64,000 nucleotides of DNA from CAJXJP01 sp964022365 (GTDB taxonomy: Bacteria > Patescibacteriota > Gracilibacteria > BD1-5 > UBA6164), in the NCBI GenBank assembly GCA_964022365.1, contig CAXHZN010000006.1:1-64000 (forward strand), read 5' to 3'. How positions within the stretch are numbered: the stretch's first letter is position 1; each line of letters begins with the position of its first letter. The translations under genes and the position numbers were made by a program. Of this stretch, positions 42,371-52,272 are shown one piece after another. A model generated the notes under the pieces. That model did not search any database. It was not told the DNA's origin and saw only the letters and a list, made by a program, of their open reading frames with translations.

Positions 42371-42640
42371 ATGGGCATCAATTTCTTGCATAATTTGATC
42401 TTCAATATCTTTTTGAATAGCAATTTGACGGATAAAATCTTTTCTTTTTTTTGCTTTTCTTGCTCTAATAAATTCTGTATATAAAATATTTATTGTAGGA
42501 ATAATATAAAGTAAATGACTTATTATTATCAATAAAAGTACACAAAAGATCCCTAAAGAAATAGGGGAGATCTCTTGAAGTAATAATATATTTAGGAATA
42601 TATCATTCGGAGTATTGTATTTGTATTCAAATCCGTTCAT
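42368..42640 (-). CDS. Small membrane protein
   Basis: A 90-residue protein with one or two TM helices (ISLGIFCVLLLIIISHLLYIIP) and a charged helical C-terminus (RARKAKKRKDFIRQ). It starts 24 bases after the sortase gene stop and is probably co-transcribed with it; it might assist the sortase or pilus, but this is inference. No UGA codon. Confidence 0.6.
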   Translation of the reverse strand: MNGFEYKYNTPNDIFLNILLLQEISPISLGIFCVLLLIIISHLLYIIPTINILYTEFIRARKAKKRKDFIRQIAIQKDIEDQIMQEIDAH

Positions 42641-42663
42641 CCGATTTTTTTAATAATTAAATT

Positions 42664-43632
42664 TTATAATTCTTCTACTAATTCACCAGTAACAATTAAT
42701 CTATTGAGAGTTGTTCCAATTGGCCAACAAGTCATAAGAGTGATTTCAGCCTTATTATCATTTCTTTTTAAAACACTTGTATCACCTGGAGTGATTACAT
42801 TTTTTTCTCTAATAACATATTTATATTTTTTTTGATTGTAATAAATAATTACTTCATCATCAAATGATACATTATCCAACAGTGCAAAAACATCATTATA
42901 ATCTCATTTAATCCAAGGAAAGTTTGATGAATGTCCAAAGATAAATGAATTTCCTTTTTCACCAGGTTTTGCGCTCCCAGGGTAACGGATAACTCCATTT
43001 TCTAATTCTTTCATGAAGATATTATTTAAATCGTTATCATCTTCTAAAACTCTATTTTTAATTTCTACTAGAGGAATATTTTTCCCAATTTTTGGTATTA
43101 TAATTCTATTTTGATATGGAGCAATATCAATTTCCATTCCAACTCCGTTTTCTTCAGAGATTTCAAGTAAATGTTTAACAGAATTTTTTGTTTTAACAGA
43201 ATCTTTATCATCTTCAATAAACGTTTTTTGTTGAATGAACTCATCTTGAATTTTTTCTTTAATATTTGCAGCTTCAACAGATGAGATTAAACCTCTACTT
43301 TGATTTTCTAATTCTTCTGCATTAATATAACTCATTGCAATATTATAATATGCAGAATAATTTGTAGAAACTAATAGTACACCAAAAATTAAAGAGGTAG
43401 TAAGAGCATAACGAAGTGTAAAAAACAGTACTGATAAACCTTTTGATAGAAGAGTTTTTGGTGCTTTATTTTTTGCTTCATAAGCAAGAATTTCTTTTTT
43501 TACTTCTGGAGTAACAGCAGCAACTAAAATAGTTTCTTCTTTTTTATCTTCAACAATATTATCATTATCAATCAAGTTTTCTAATTCTAAAATTAAAGAA
43601 TCATTATTTGTATTTTGTTTTTTGTTTTCCAT
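42664..43632 (-). CDS. Sortase with cytoplasmic N-terminal region
   Basis: A 322-residue transpeptidase. Residues 1-70 are cytoplasmic and charged, then a TM helix (ALTTSLIFGVLLVS), a coiled region, and the sortase domain from about residue 170. The catalytic His is in IFGHSS, the Cys in TLMTCWP, and the Arg in NRLIV. Sortases attach proteins with a C-terminal sorting motif to the cell wall or polymerise pili. No clear LPXTG protein was found in this window. The class cannot be given with confidence. One UGA (about 42903) is read as Gly. Confidence 0.88.
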
Positions 43633-43715
43633 AAGAACCCGGTTAAATTTTTATTTTTGTTTTTGTAATTTCTTTACTAAGTTAATAGTATCATATCAAA
43701 AAATTTAATGCAAAA

Positions 43716-43846
43716 ATTCTAAGGGCATTTTTATTGAAAAACACTTGCTAAATATACATTTTATCGTATCGTATTAAATTTTAAAATTTAAGGATTCTAA
43801 GAACATTTTCCCGAAAAATACTTGCTAAATTCACATTTTTTGGTAT
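43716..43846 (+). repeat. Tandem direct repeat with promoter-like elements upstream of the Nudix gene
   Basis: Two copies of a 53-bp sequence (43716-43769 and 43794-43846), each beginning ATTCTAAG and containing AAAAA-ACTTGCTAAAT. Period 78 bp. Each copy has a TTGCTA hexamer followed after 16 bases by TATCGT or TATATT; the second (43822-43827 and 43844-43849) is a plausible promoter for the Nudix gene at 43888, so the promoter may be duplicated. Confidence 0.55.
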
Positions 43847-43887
43847 ATTGAAAATAGATTTTATCAGATGTGATTATTTATAACCTT

Positions 43888-44340
43888 ATGGCAAAAATAT
43901 ATGAAAAAAGTTCTGGTGGTATTGTGTATAGGAAGAAAGCTGGAAAGTTAGAAATTCTTTTATTAAAATGGTTAAATTCAAGAAATAAAGAAATTTTCGT
44001 TATTCCAAAAGGACACATTGAACAATGAGAAGTTGCCAAAGATACAGCAATTAGAGAAATCAGTGAAGAAGCCTGACTCAATACCAAAGAGCTAGAGGTA
44101 ATTAAATTTATTACCAAATTAAATTACACTTTTACTGCTGGGTATCTCGAAGATAATCCAGTGATAGATAAAGATGTGTATTTATTCTTAGTAAAATATC
44201 ATGGAAATGAAGTTCCTGTAGTACAAAAAGAGGAAAGATTTGTTGGATATCAATGGTTTCCAATAGAAAAAATTAAAGATGTAGATGTGATGTTTGATCT
44301 TTGATCAATTATCGGAAAAAATAAAACCTATTTTATATAA
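43888..44340 (+). CDS. Nudix hydrolase
   Basis: A 150-residue protein. The Nudix box is complete: PKGHIEQGE, then AIREISEEAGL (G-x5-E-x7-REUxEExGU). It hydrolyses a nucleoside diphosphate linked to another group, probably a (deoxy)nucleoside triphosphate or diadenosine polyphosphate; the substrate is unknown. First gene of a two-gene unit with 44354 (13-base gap). Confidence 0.88.
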
Positions 44341-44353
44341 TTTATAAAAAAGT

Positions 44354-44827
44354 ATGATAGAAATTAAATATCAAGGAAATAATGTTCATCTAAAGAGTGT
44401 TGAAAATGTTGAAATTATCTTAGATACTTTAACAAATACAGTAGAAATTGAAGGTTTTGACGTAACATATCCGGGTGAATATGAAAAATCTGGAATATTA
44501 CTCGAAGTAAAACAATATGAAGAAAAATTATTCTATCATTTTGTTATTGATACAAAACACGTAGTGATTGTAAATGCTGAAAGTTTAGAATTAAAAGAAG
44601 AAATTGTAACATTTTTTGGAGATGTAGATATTTTACTTATTCATGGTTCAAAAGCTTCGGCAAAATTATTTGAAAATATTGAAGCAAAAGTAGTTGTACC
44701 GTTTGGAGAAGGAAAAGATATTTTCTTAAACACACTTGGTCAACATATAGAAGAAATTCCTGTAGCAAAAATAAAATCTGAAATGCCTTTAGATAATACA
44801 GAATTTTATAATTTAGAAATAAAATAA
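44354..44827 (+). CDS. Metallo-beta-lactamase-fold-like protein lacking metal motif
   Basis: A 157-residue protein, no UGA. EIEGFDVTYPGEYEKSGI and VDILLIHGSKAS resemble the fold of small UPF0173-like Zn-hydrolases, but the HxHxDH motif is missing. It may be a structural relative without activity, so the call is tentative. Follows the Nudix gene in the same operon. Confidence 0.5.
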   Translation: MIEIKYQGNNVHLKSVENVEIILDTLTNTVEIEGFDVTYPGEYEKSGILLEVKQYEEKLFYHFVIDTKHVVIVNAESLELKEEIVTFFGDVDILLIHGSKASAKLFENIEAKVVVPFGEGKDIFLNTLGQHIEEIPVAKIKSEMPLDNTEFYNLEIK

Positions 44828-44863
44828 AAAAAACTTGAGAAATTAATTTCTCAAGTTTTTTTT
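44828..44863 (+). terminator. Terminator of the Nudix operon
   Basis: AAACTTGAGAAATT and AATTTCTCAAGTTT form a 14-bp stem followed by T. Confidence 0.85.
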
Positions 44864-44879
44864 ATTTTAAAAATTATTT

Positions 44880-45440
44880 TTAATAATTATCTTCTTTTAC
44901 TCATTCACTAGGAATAACTGCATCAATAGCAGCAAAAGTAGCATTTTTTCCTTCAGGAATAATCACAGAAATATGATCTCAAATTTCTGCTTTAAAATGT
45001 GTAACTGCAGCAGTTAAAACATCATAACTTACACTATTTGCAATTACTTGATATTTATCTTTATCTTTTGTGAGTAAACCTGTGAGAATTGTTCTAGCAA
45101 TTGGAGCAATTTGTTTATACAACATTTTTCCATTTGGCATAATAGTAAGTTTTAATTTATCACCTTGAACCATTTTTGATTTTGAAGCATAATTTACTGG
45201 AACTGGATATTTATTTCAATCTGCTCCTAGCATTTGTTCTCCAGTAAAAACTCATTCAACGATTTTTGAATCTTGACTTGAATAACTATTTAAACCTGAT
45301 GTGTCTAAATCAACAGGAGAATCAAGAGAAATTCCTTCTTCTTCCATTACATCACGTAATAATTTTTTAGCATTTTTGATTGATTTTTCAGCAGTAGTAA
45401 TAAAATCACGAATGGCTTCAATAGTTTTTTTATTTTGCAT
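44880..45440 (-). CDS. Conserved CPR-type protein of unknown function
   Basis: A 186-residue soluble protein. A helical N-terminus (residues 1-35) is followed by a beta-rich part with EGVFTGEQMLGADGNKYPV, PVNYASKSKMVQGDKLKL, NGKMLYKQIAP and DKYQVIANSVSYDVL. I recall this pattern from many CPR genomes, always as an uncharacterised conserved protein; its order suggests OB-fold or SH3-like barrels. It is probably cytoplasmic. Starts at ATG 45438-45440. Only one or two UGA codons. Confidence 0.65.
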
Positions 45441-45521
45441 AATTTTTGTATTTATTTTTTATCTTTATATACAGTGTAAGAAAAAAGAGGGCATTTGTAA
45501 ATAATTTCACCTTTACAAATC

Positions 45522-46544
45522 TTAAATATATAGACTGATAAAATTTTGAATTTCATTTTGAAAAAACATAGCACTAAAAAATCATAACGCAAGAAATGGA
45601 CCAAAAGGAATTTGAGTTTCAACCGCAGCACCTTTATTTTTTATTCTTTGAAATATCAGATAAAAAATCGAAATAAAACTTCATAAAATATATGTGAGCA
45701 TCATCCCAGCAAATCATAAACTCATTCATAAACCAAAACCAATCATCAGCGCAATCCTTAAATCACCTCAACCAAGCCAGGCTCATTTTGAAATAAATAT
45801 TTGTAAAAAGAAAAATAAAAATATTCCTACAGCTGCTATTAATCAGCTCGTTAGTGCATAATTTCACATTTCAATTCCTGTAAAATATGCTCCAAAATAT
45901 ATGAGCAATCCACTTAAAAATATAATTCAAATATCATATTTTTCATCAAGCTGAGCATTCATAATAATATATGCTCAAATTAGAATTATTGAAATTATTA
46001 GCATCCAAATTGCTAATAGACCATAACTCATAGCTTCACTCGGTAGATTATCAAAAAATACTAATCCTGGAATTTGCATTTGAGCAATGACTCATACAAT
46101 CATAAATCCTATTCCCGTTGCCATCATACCTTCATGAATCTCTAAAAATAGGAGATCATAAAAAATATACAAAATACTAATAAAAGCTATTATAAGCCAA
46201 AAAAGTAACACAAAATATTCTTGAATTCCTCCATTAAACAATGCCTGAATATCTATGAGAAAATATCAAACTCACATAAATAATAATCCAGTACAAATTT
46301 CTAAAAATGGGTAAACCGGAGAAATTTTATTTTTACAATATCAACATTTTCATAAGTTTTTTAGCCATGAAAATATAGGAACTAAATCCTTTGCCTGCAA
46401 GGTAGTATTACATTTTGGACAATGACTTCTGCCGTTTAAAATTCATTTTTCTCAAGATTTTAATCTATAAATTAAAACCGATCAAAAACTTCCAAATAAA
46501 GTTCCAAAAATAAATAAGCAACTATAAAAAAATATTTCGTTCAT
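45522..46544 (-). CDS. pilD: Type IV prepilin peptidase / N-methyltransferase
   Basis: A 340-residue bifunctional inner-membrane enzyme. The N-terminal methylase part has the four-Cys zinc motif (SHCPKCN ... KCGYCKN); the aspartyl peptidase part includes YDLLFLEIHE (first Asp) and GGGDLRIALMIG (second Asp) between helices. It cuts the leader of type IV pilin-like proteins and methylates the new N-terminus; both pilin-like genes of this window are candidate substrates. Start MNEIFFYSCLFIFG is normal for PilD. Confidence 0.92.
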
Positions 46545-46591
46545 AAATTTAAAATCAATAATTATCTCTAAAAATTATAACTTTTTTTAAA

Positions 46592-46619
46592 AAAAACCTA
46601 ATTTAAATTAGGTTTTTTT
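46592..46619 (-). terminator. Terminator of the long pilin-like gene
   Basis: AAAAAACCTAATTT and AAATTAGGTTTTTT make a perfect palindromic stem right after the stop codon. Confidence 0.8.
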
Positions 46620-46620
46620 A

Positions 46621-48366
46621 TTATGGTAATTCTTCAAATTTTATATTATCAAATCACATTTTATAATCTGTTCATGAATTTCATATATGATTAGTTAATA
46701 TTGAAATTCTTACATATTTTGTATTTGCTCTAAATGTAGGATCGGCTTTATCTAAGGAACCAAATGCTTCTTGATTAATTCAAGATAAGCTATGAGTAGT
46801 ACTTCCACTAAGAGTTGAATCATTATTTGCATAAATAAATGTTGGACCTGAATAATGATTAATTATTTTTGTAACTCCTGGAATAATATTTTCAGCAATA
46901 TTATCAGGAATTTTTCTATTTAAGTATATTTGATTTCCAGAAAAATGTGAATATGCAGCAGTACGCTCTTCATTTGAATAATGGTAGTTTTGCCATCTTA
47001 AAACTTCATCAGGCAGATGAGTCATATCTCAATCATAATATACTCAAATAGATTGATTATGAAATGAATCTGTATTATTTACCCAACCAACTATATTATT
47101 TTGAGTAATAATTTTTTCATTATCAAAACTTGATATAGTAGCAGCTTCTCATCTTCTGAGATTTCTCCGAGCATTTATTTCAACTTTGTTTTCATCATAA
47201 CTTGTAATACCAAAATACATTACATTTGTTGGTGTTCATAAATTTTCAAAATCTCAGCTAATATTATATGTTTTATTGGTATCAATAGGTATGTATGCGC
47301 TCAAATAATATCATTTTTGTCATTCGCTATAAAAATAATTTTTTCAATTGATATTTTTTACACTTAAAAGTGGTTCTTGAGATTTATTAAAGCTATCAGC
47401 TGTAAGTTCTAAACTTCCACTCCAAACACAATCAGTTTCTCAAACAGGATTAAAACCAGCATAACAAGAAACTCTGTAACATTCTCACCAAGTTGATCAT
47501 TGTAAATCTTGACGAACATCTCATCCTCATACATCACATTGACGAGAAATTTTTGATATATCTATGCTATCGTCTTGTATATAATCTCTTAAAATAATTT
47601 GTCACATTTTATTATACGCAATACTATCAGGTCATTGCGCAATATCTTTAAATCTTGTTGATAGAGAAACTGAACTTTCTTCATACGCACGAAGAATATT
47701 ATCCATCATTGCATTTCTATCTTGAATTGAATCAGGTAAATCTACTCATCTCCAAATACTAGCAGGAGTATAATCTATAGTTTGATTTGAATCATTTTCA
47801 TATAAAAAATTTTTTGTATCTCCATAGATCATATCAGATCCTGAGGAAGTCATTAAACTTGGAAGAGCAACAAGATATTGAACTCCTCCCGTAAAAGTAT
47901 AGGCTACTAAACCATTATAATTTCCATCTATTACTTTTGTGTTTTCACCCTCAGCAAAACTATTTGGTATAATCCCAGTATTTGCTTCATTGAGTGTTCA
48001 CATTATTTGATAATTATTTCCATATTGTGTTTTAGAATATGAATAATAATCTCCACTAATAGGCAGAACTGGAGTTTGAGGAACTTTTTTTATTTCTGAT
48101 GTTACATTTTTTCAAATATATCATTGAGTAAATAAATTTCCACCTGCTTGAGTAATATTATGAGTTGGCCCATCAGGGTCCGGTAAACTTTTTCATTCTA
48201 TTAAATGAAGTTCAAATGCTTTTTTTAATGTTTTTAAATCCGTTAAAACAACTCAATTTCTCGCAGATTGAGTGTATCACGACATAGAAATAAATCCAAT
48301 AGTCGCAAGCACAGCTAAAATAGTGATAACCACTATTAACTCTACTAAGGTAAAGGCTTTTTTCAT
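46621..48366 (-). CDS. Long type IV pilin-like protein
   Basis: A 581-residue protein. The N-terminus has a short leader and class III/IV prepilin motif: KKAFTLVELIVVITILA (GspG/PilA-like, Glu at +5). The first about 90 residues form the pilin core; the rest is a long extracellular part with Cys (CDVGGGDVRQ, GGECYRVSCYAG) and a carbohydrate-binding-like region (ADSFNKSQEPLLSVKNI, GYYLSAYIPIDTNKTYNIS). It could be a minor pilin or tip adhesin. The pilin core is closely alike to that at 62415; the C-terminal domains differ. Many UGA codons. Confidence 0.85.
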
Positions 48367-48601
48367 AAGATGTTTTGTAATGTAAATATGTTTATGTGTT
48401 TGTAAAAGTATTATGAAAGAATAAAAAAATATTACAAAATTAATCCTATATTTTGTCTTTACTTTTATGAAAAATATATTCTAAAAAATAAAAATCCCTT
48501 GACAAATGTTGATTTTTTCAAGTCAGTAGCTTCCTGCTAAAAACATAAATAATTCGGTATATCAAACTGAAAGAAATTTAACTAAAATTTAGCAGCTATT
48601 T

Positions 48602-48630
48602 TTGACTTTTATCTCATTTTGATATTATAA
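48602..48630 (+). promoter_or_regulatory. Predicted promoter of the SNF symporter gene
   Basis: TTGACT (48602-48607), 17 bases, TTATAA (48625-48630); the start codon follows 28 bases later. The 48367-48658 gap has no gene. Confidence 0.6.
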
Positions 48631-48658
48631 ATAGTATTAATATTTAACTTTGTTATTT

Positions 48659-50155
48659 ATGAGTAAACATGTTTGGAGTTCGAAATGGACTTTTATTCTC
48701 GCTGCGATTTGATGAGCAGCAGGGCTAGGGAATTTATGGAGATTTCCATATCAAGTATATGATAATGGAGGATTTTCATTTATCATAGCGTATGTGATTA
48801 TTACTCTTATAGTTGGTATTTCACTGGCTGTTTGAGAAATTGCTTTATGACAAAGATCAAGAGAAGGTGTAACAACAAGTTTATCTAAAATCCATCCATT
48901 GCTCTCAATAATGGGTTGGGTAGCTGTATTAACTGCACTAGCAATTGTATTTTATTATATAGTTATTGTAGGTTGGTCAGTTGATTATATATATTATGCA
49001 TTAAGATGATTTGTAGATGGAGGTTTTGCTTGGACAGGAAATCCAGAAACTTTCTTCAATAACAATATTCTTCAACTTACTGGAGGATTACAAGAAAGAT
49101 GAAAACTTTCTGTTCCAGTATTATGGTGAACAATTATCACATTTATAGCACTCTATTTTTTCACATTTAAAGGTGCAAAATCAATAGGGAAAGTTGTATG
49201 GTTTACGGTTATATTCCCATATATCGCATTATTACTCATCGCAGTAAAAGGTTTTACACTTCCTGGTGCAGCCGATGGGTTATCATATTTAGTTACATTT
49301 GATAAAGAAGCATTCTTTAGTATTTCTACTTGGACTGCAGCACTCGCTCAAGTTTTCTTCTCAATCTGAGTTGGTATGGCATTTATGGTTATCTATGGTG
49401 CTCAAAAACCAAATGGGGAAGAAGTAGCAAAATCTACTATTATGGTGATTTTATGAAATGCACTTATTTCAGTACTATCATCACTCGCAGTATTTACATC
49501 TCTTGGGTATTTAGCTAATCAACAATGAGTTGGTGTAAGTGAAGTTGCCGCAGGTGGACCTGGATTAATATTTGTAACGATCCCAACTATCTTTAGTACT
49601 TTTGGTGCTTTTGTTGGACCATTGTTTGCAGTGATATTTTTCTTAACTGTTTTCTTCTTAGCAATTGATTCTGCAATGGCTTTAATCGAGGCTCCAGCAG
49701 CAGCTATTAGAAAACGTCTTCCAAAAGTAAAAACAGAAATGGTTTTCTTTGGAGTTGCTGTACTTGCATTTTTAGCAAGTATTCCATTTATGTATTGAAA
49801 TGGTTTATATTTATTAGATATTGTGGATTATTATCTTACTCAATATGCAGTTACATTTGTAGCACTTTTCGAATTAGTAATATTCTTATTTATCTGAAAA
49901 AAATTAGCAAAATTTATCCAAGAACATTCATCACTTCCAAAATGGATTACACATACTAAAACACTTTTAACTGCTTGGGGAATCTCAGCACTTGCTGTTT
50001 TAACACTCATAATATTAAATTTCAAAGATGGATTTTTTAATTATGCAGGATATCCAAAAGAAGACATGATGGTCTGAGCAATATTCTTATGATCAATTTA
50101 TGTATTATCAATAATTTTTGGTATCGTAGCAATGCTAAAAACTCCAAAAAAATAA
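48659..50155 (+). CDS. Neurotransmitter:sodium symporter-family transporter
   Basis: A 498-residue, 12-helix protein with the SNF family marks: AAGLGNLWRFPYQVYDNGGFSF (TM1, GNLWRFPY conserved), VGWSVDYIYYA, GQQ-like residues in TM5, and FFSIGVGMAFMVIYGAQKP (TM6). Sodium-coupled import of amino acids or related compounds is likely. UGA codons fall on Gly of the TM1 AAIGGAAGLGN stretch. Followed by a terminator and convergent with the ATP-citrate lyase genes. Confidence 0.93.
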
Positions 50156-50161
50156 AACTAA

Positions 50162-50195
50162 AAAAAGAAACATTTTAAAAATGTTTCTTTTTTTT
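50162..50195. terminator. Bidirectional terminator
   Basis: AAAGAAACATTT and AAATGTTTCTTT stem between SNF and ATP-citrate lyase genes (convergent), with T and A tails. Confidence 0.8.
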
Positions 50196-51987
50196 ATTCA
50201 TACAATATATCATCCCATGGAGTTCTATAGAGTGGTTCTTTGAGTCTTTTTTGGTCGATGATATGACCGATGAAACCTGTTGTTCTTGCGAGAATAAAAA
50301 ATGCGTTAAATATCCCAGCTTCGATATATTCTCTGATTTCTTGATGAGAGAGTCCTACATCTTCAAATAAATCAATTAACATTACAGCAATCATCCCATC
50401 CACGTTGAGGATAAGATTACATCTTTTTTCTACTGTTATTTCTTCAACAGCTAGAGCAAACTCAAGATGTTTTTTATTTGGAAATTTTTCTGCTAATTCT
50501 AAGAGAATTTCACATCTTTTATCCGGATTAAATTTTGATTTTACTTTATGTCAGATTCCTGGAATATTCAAACCAGCTTTTTTCATAGAAGTTACAAATT
50601 CATTTGGAGTAATTTCATCTGCAACTGCTTGTAAAAAATATGTTGCTGCTCAATCGATAGCTCATCAGAATCTTGATCAAATAGTTGTTAAACCAGCAAT
50701 TAACGATGATTTTAAATCATTTCCAGCTCTGGCAGTTATCATAGCATTTGTGGCTCATGAAACAGCAGGACCATGATCAGCTAATAAAATTAAAATAGCA
50801 TTAATAAATTCTAATCCATATTCGGGTAAATCTCTTTTTAACCATAGGTTTCAAATCACATTTGCAAAACTTCCACCAGAAGTGTAATCAGAAATATTTT
50901 TATGATTATATTGAAGTTCTTCTCATCTTTCGTCTGAAATAGTAGAAGTAAATAGAGTTTTTCTTCTCGTATTAATTTGTGATAATTTATGAGGAATATT
51001 TATTTCTTCTGACCTCACCCCCAGCCCCTCTCCTTTGTTAGGAGAGGGGAGTTTATCGTATATATTTTTTATTTTTTCACCAAAATCCATATAACTTTCT
51101 GGGACGATTGCTCCAGATTTTGCTAAAAATTTATTTTTATAACTGGCAGTTTCTTCGTCTTTATTTGATTTGGCTCATGCATGTCAAAATTGTACTTCTC
51201 ATGATATTTGTTCACCAATGGTTCCAATACACCAAGCAACTACTGGTTTTGTGATTTCTTTGCTTTTTATCATTCTAGCTACTTCCAACTCATCACGTCC
51301 TCAAACTTCACCAAGCATAACAATCATTTTCACATCATCACGTTTTTCCATGATTTTCATAGCGTCACTAAATTGCATAACATTATATGCATCTCAGCCA
51401 AGAGCAATAGAAAGGGAAGTTCCATCAGTTCTGTCAGCGATAACTCTTCTGAGTTCATTACTCATTCCACCTGATTTTGAGACAAATCAAACGCAACCAG
51501 ATTTATATAATTTTGAATCAATAATATTTTCTAAAGCTCCTCATGTATTTCCGGCACGAAAAACTCCAGCCTCCATAGCTCCAACTGTAGCAGGACCTAT
51601 AATATTTAAATTATATTTTTTATTTAAAGCTATTATTTCTCTAGTTTCTCTTTCTGGAATACCTTCTGCAATGATGATAATATTTTTGAAAATCCCTGAT
51701 GAAATAGCTAATTTTGTAGCCATTCCAGCACTACGAAAACTTGCAAAGTTGACAAGTGTGTCTACTTTGTCTAACAAGTTTTTTGAAATTGCTTCATAAT
51801 TAGGGAAACTCGGAATTAAAATTTCATTATTCCCATAAAATAATTTATTTAACGCCTGTTTTTTTCCTTCATTAATAAACGCAACCACACTCGGTTCACG
51901 TCCACACAAAAAGTCAAAATCCAACATCTTTTGTGCTGAACCCAACTGCATCCCATAAATTATTGCTCCTGATTTTTTTGTAAACAT
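50194..51987 (-). CDS. aclA: ATP-citrate lyase large (alpha) subunit
   Basis: A 597-residue subunit homologous to the C-terminal two-thirds of animal ACLY and to AclA of plants and green sulfur bacteria: NFASFRSAGMATKL, IIIIAEGIPERETREII, IIGPATVG, GNTGGALENII, SKSGGMSNELRRVI and the phospho-His site VQFGHAGA (His about residue 269). Then a citrate synthase-like domain: ADHGPAVSWATNAMIT, ARAGNDL, GIWHKVKS, LNLILNVDGMIAV-like and DQKRLKEPLYRTPWDDI. It splits citrate with ATP and CoA to acetyl-CoA and oxaloacetate. Residues about 311-329 (LPSPNKGEGLGVRSEE) are encoded by a palindromic repeat inserted in the linker. Forms heteromers with the upstream aclB product. Strong call. Confidence 0.95.
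51010..51055 (-). repeat. Palindromic repeat, type II, inside aclA
   Basis: CTCACCCCCAGCCCCTCTCC, then TTTGTTA and GGAGAGGGGAG, on the plus strand; CCCTCTCC and GGAGAGGG form the hairpin. Translated in frame on the minus strand as LPSPNKGEGLGVRSEE, in the linker between the CoA-ligase and citrate synthase-like parts of AclA. Confidence 0.8.
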
Positions 51988-52125
51988 GATTTTTTATTAT
52001 TTGATTATAATTTTTTCCTTTAGCAAAATACAAAGTGAATTGCAAAGCAAGAGAGAATCACTAGGGTAAAGTATACCCAAAGAGTGATAGATTTAAAAAA
52101 TGATAATTCATTCCTTAGTAAAAAA

Positions 52126-52162
52126 TCCACCCCTAACCCCTCCTTTGTCAAAGGAGGGGAAT
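52126..52162 (+). repeat. Palindromic repeat, type II, intergenic
   Basis: CCACCCCTAACCCCTCCTTT then GTCAAAGGAGGGGA. CCCCTCCTTTG and CAAAGGAGGGG form an 11-bp stem. It lies between aclB and aclA. Confidence 0.75.
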
Positions 52163-52189
52163 ATGATAATATATTATTATACTAAATTT

Positions 52190-52240
52190 ACGTGGCTTCC
52201 TTTTTTAAAGGAAGCTGCCTGAAAGGCTGATGGATTATTA
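52190..52240 (+). repeat. Palindromic repeat, type I, intergenic
   Basis: GGCTTCCTTTTTTAAAGGAAGC followed by TGCCTGAAAGGCTGATGG; two hairpins (CTTCCTTT / AAAGGAAG and GCC-TGAAA-GGC). Close in layout to 29412 and 57349. It lies 33 bases after the aclB stop codon. Confidence 0.75.
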
Positions 52241-52272
52241 TTGTTTTTCTACAGAAAAGTCTTTTGCTAATC

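Noticed and set aside
51170..51799. 209-codon plus-strand ORF
   Set aside because: It lies opposite aclA, which is certain by homology.
51988..52272. Small gene between aclA and aclB
   Set aside because: No ORF with a start and coding character; the stretch holds two palindromic repeats and a short inverted repeat (GGGTAAAGTATACCC) only.
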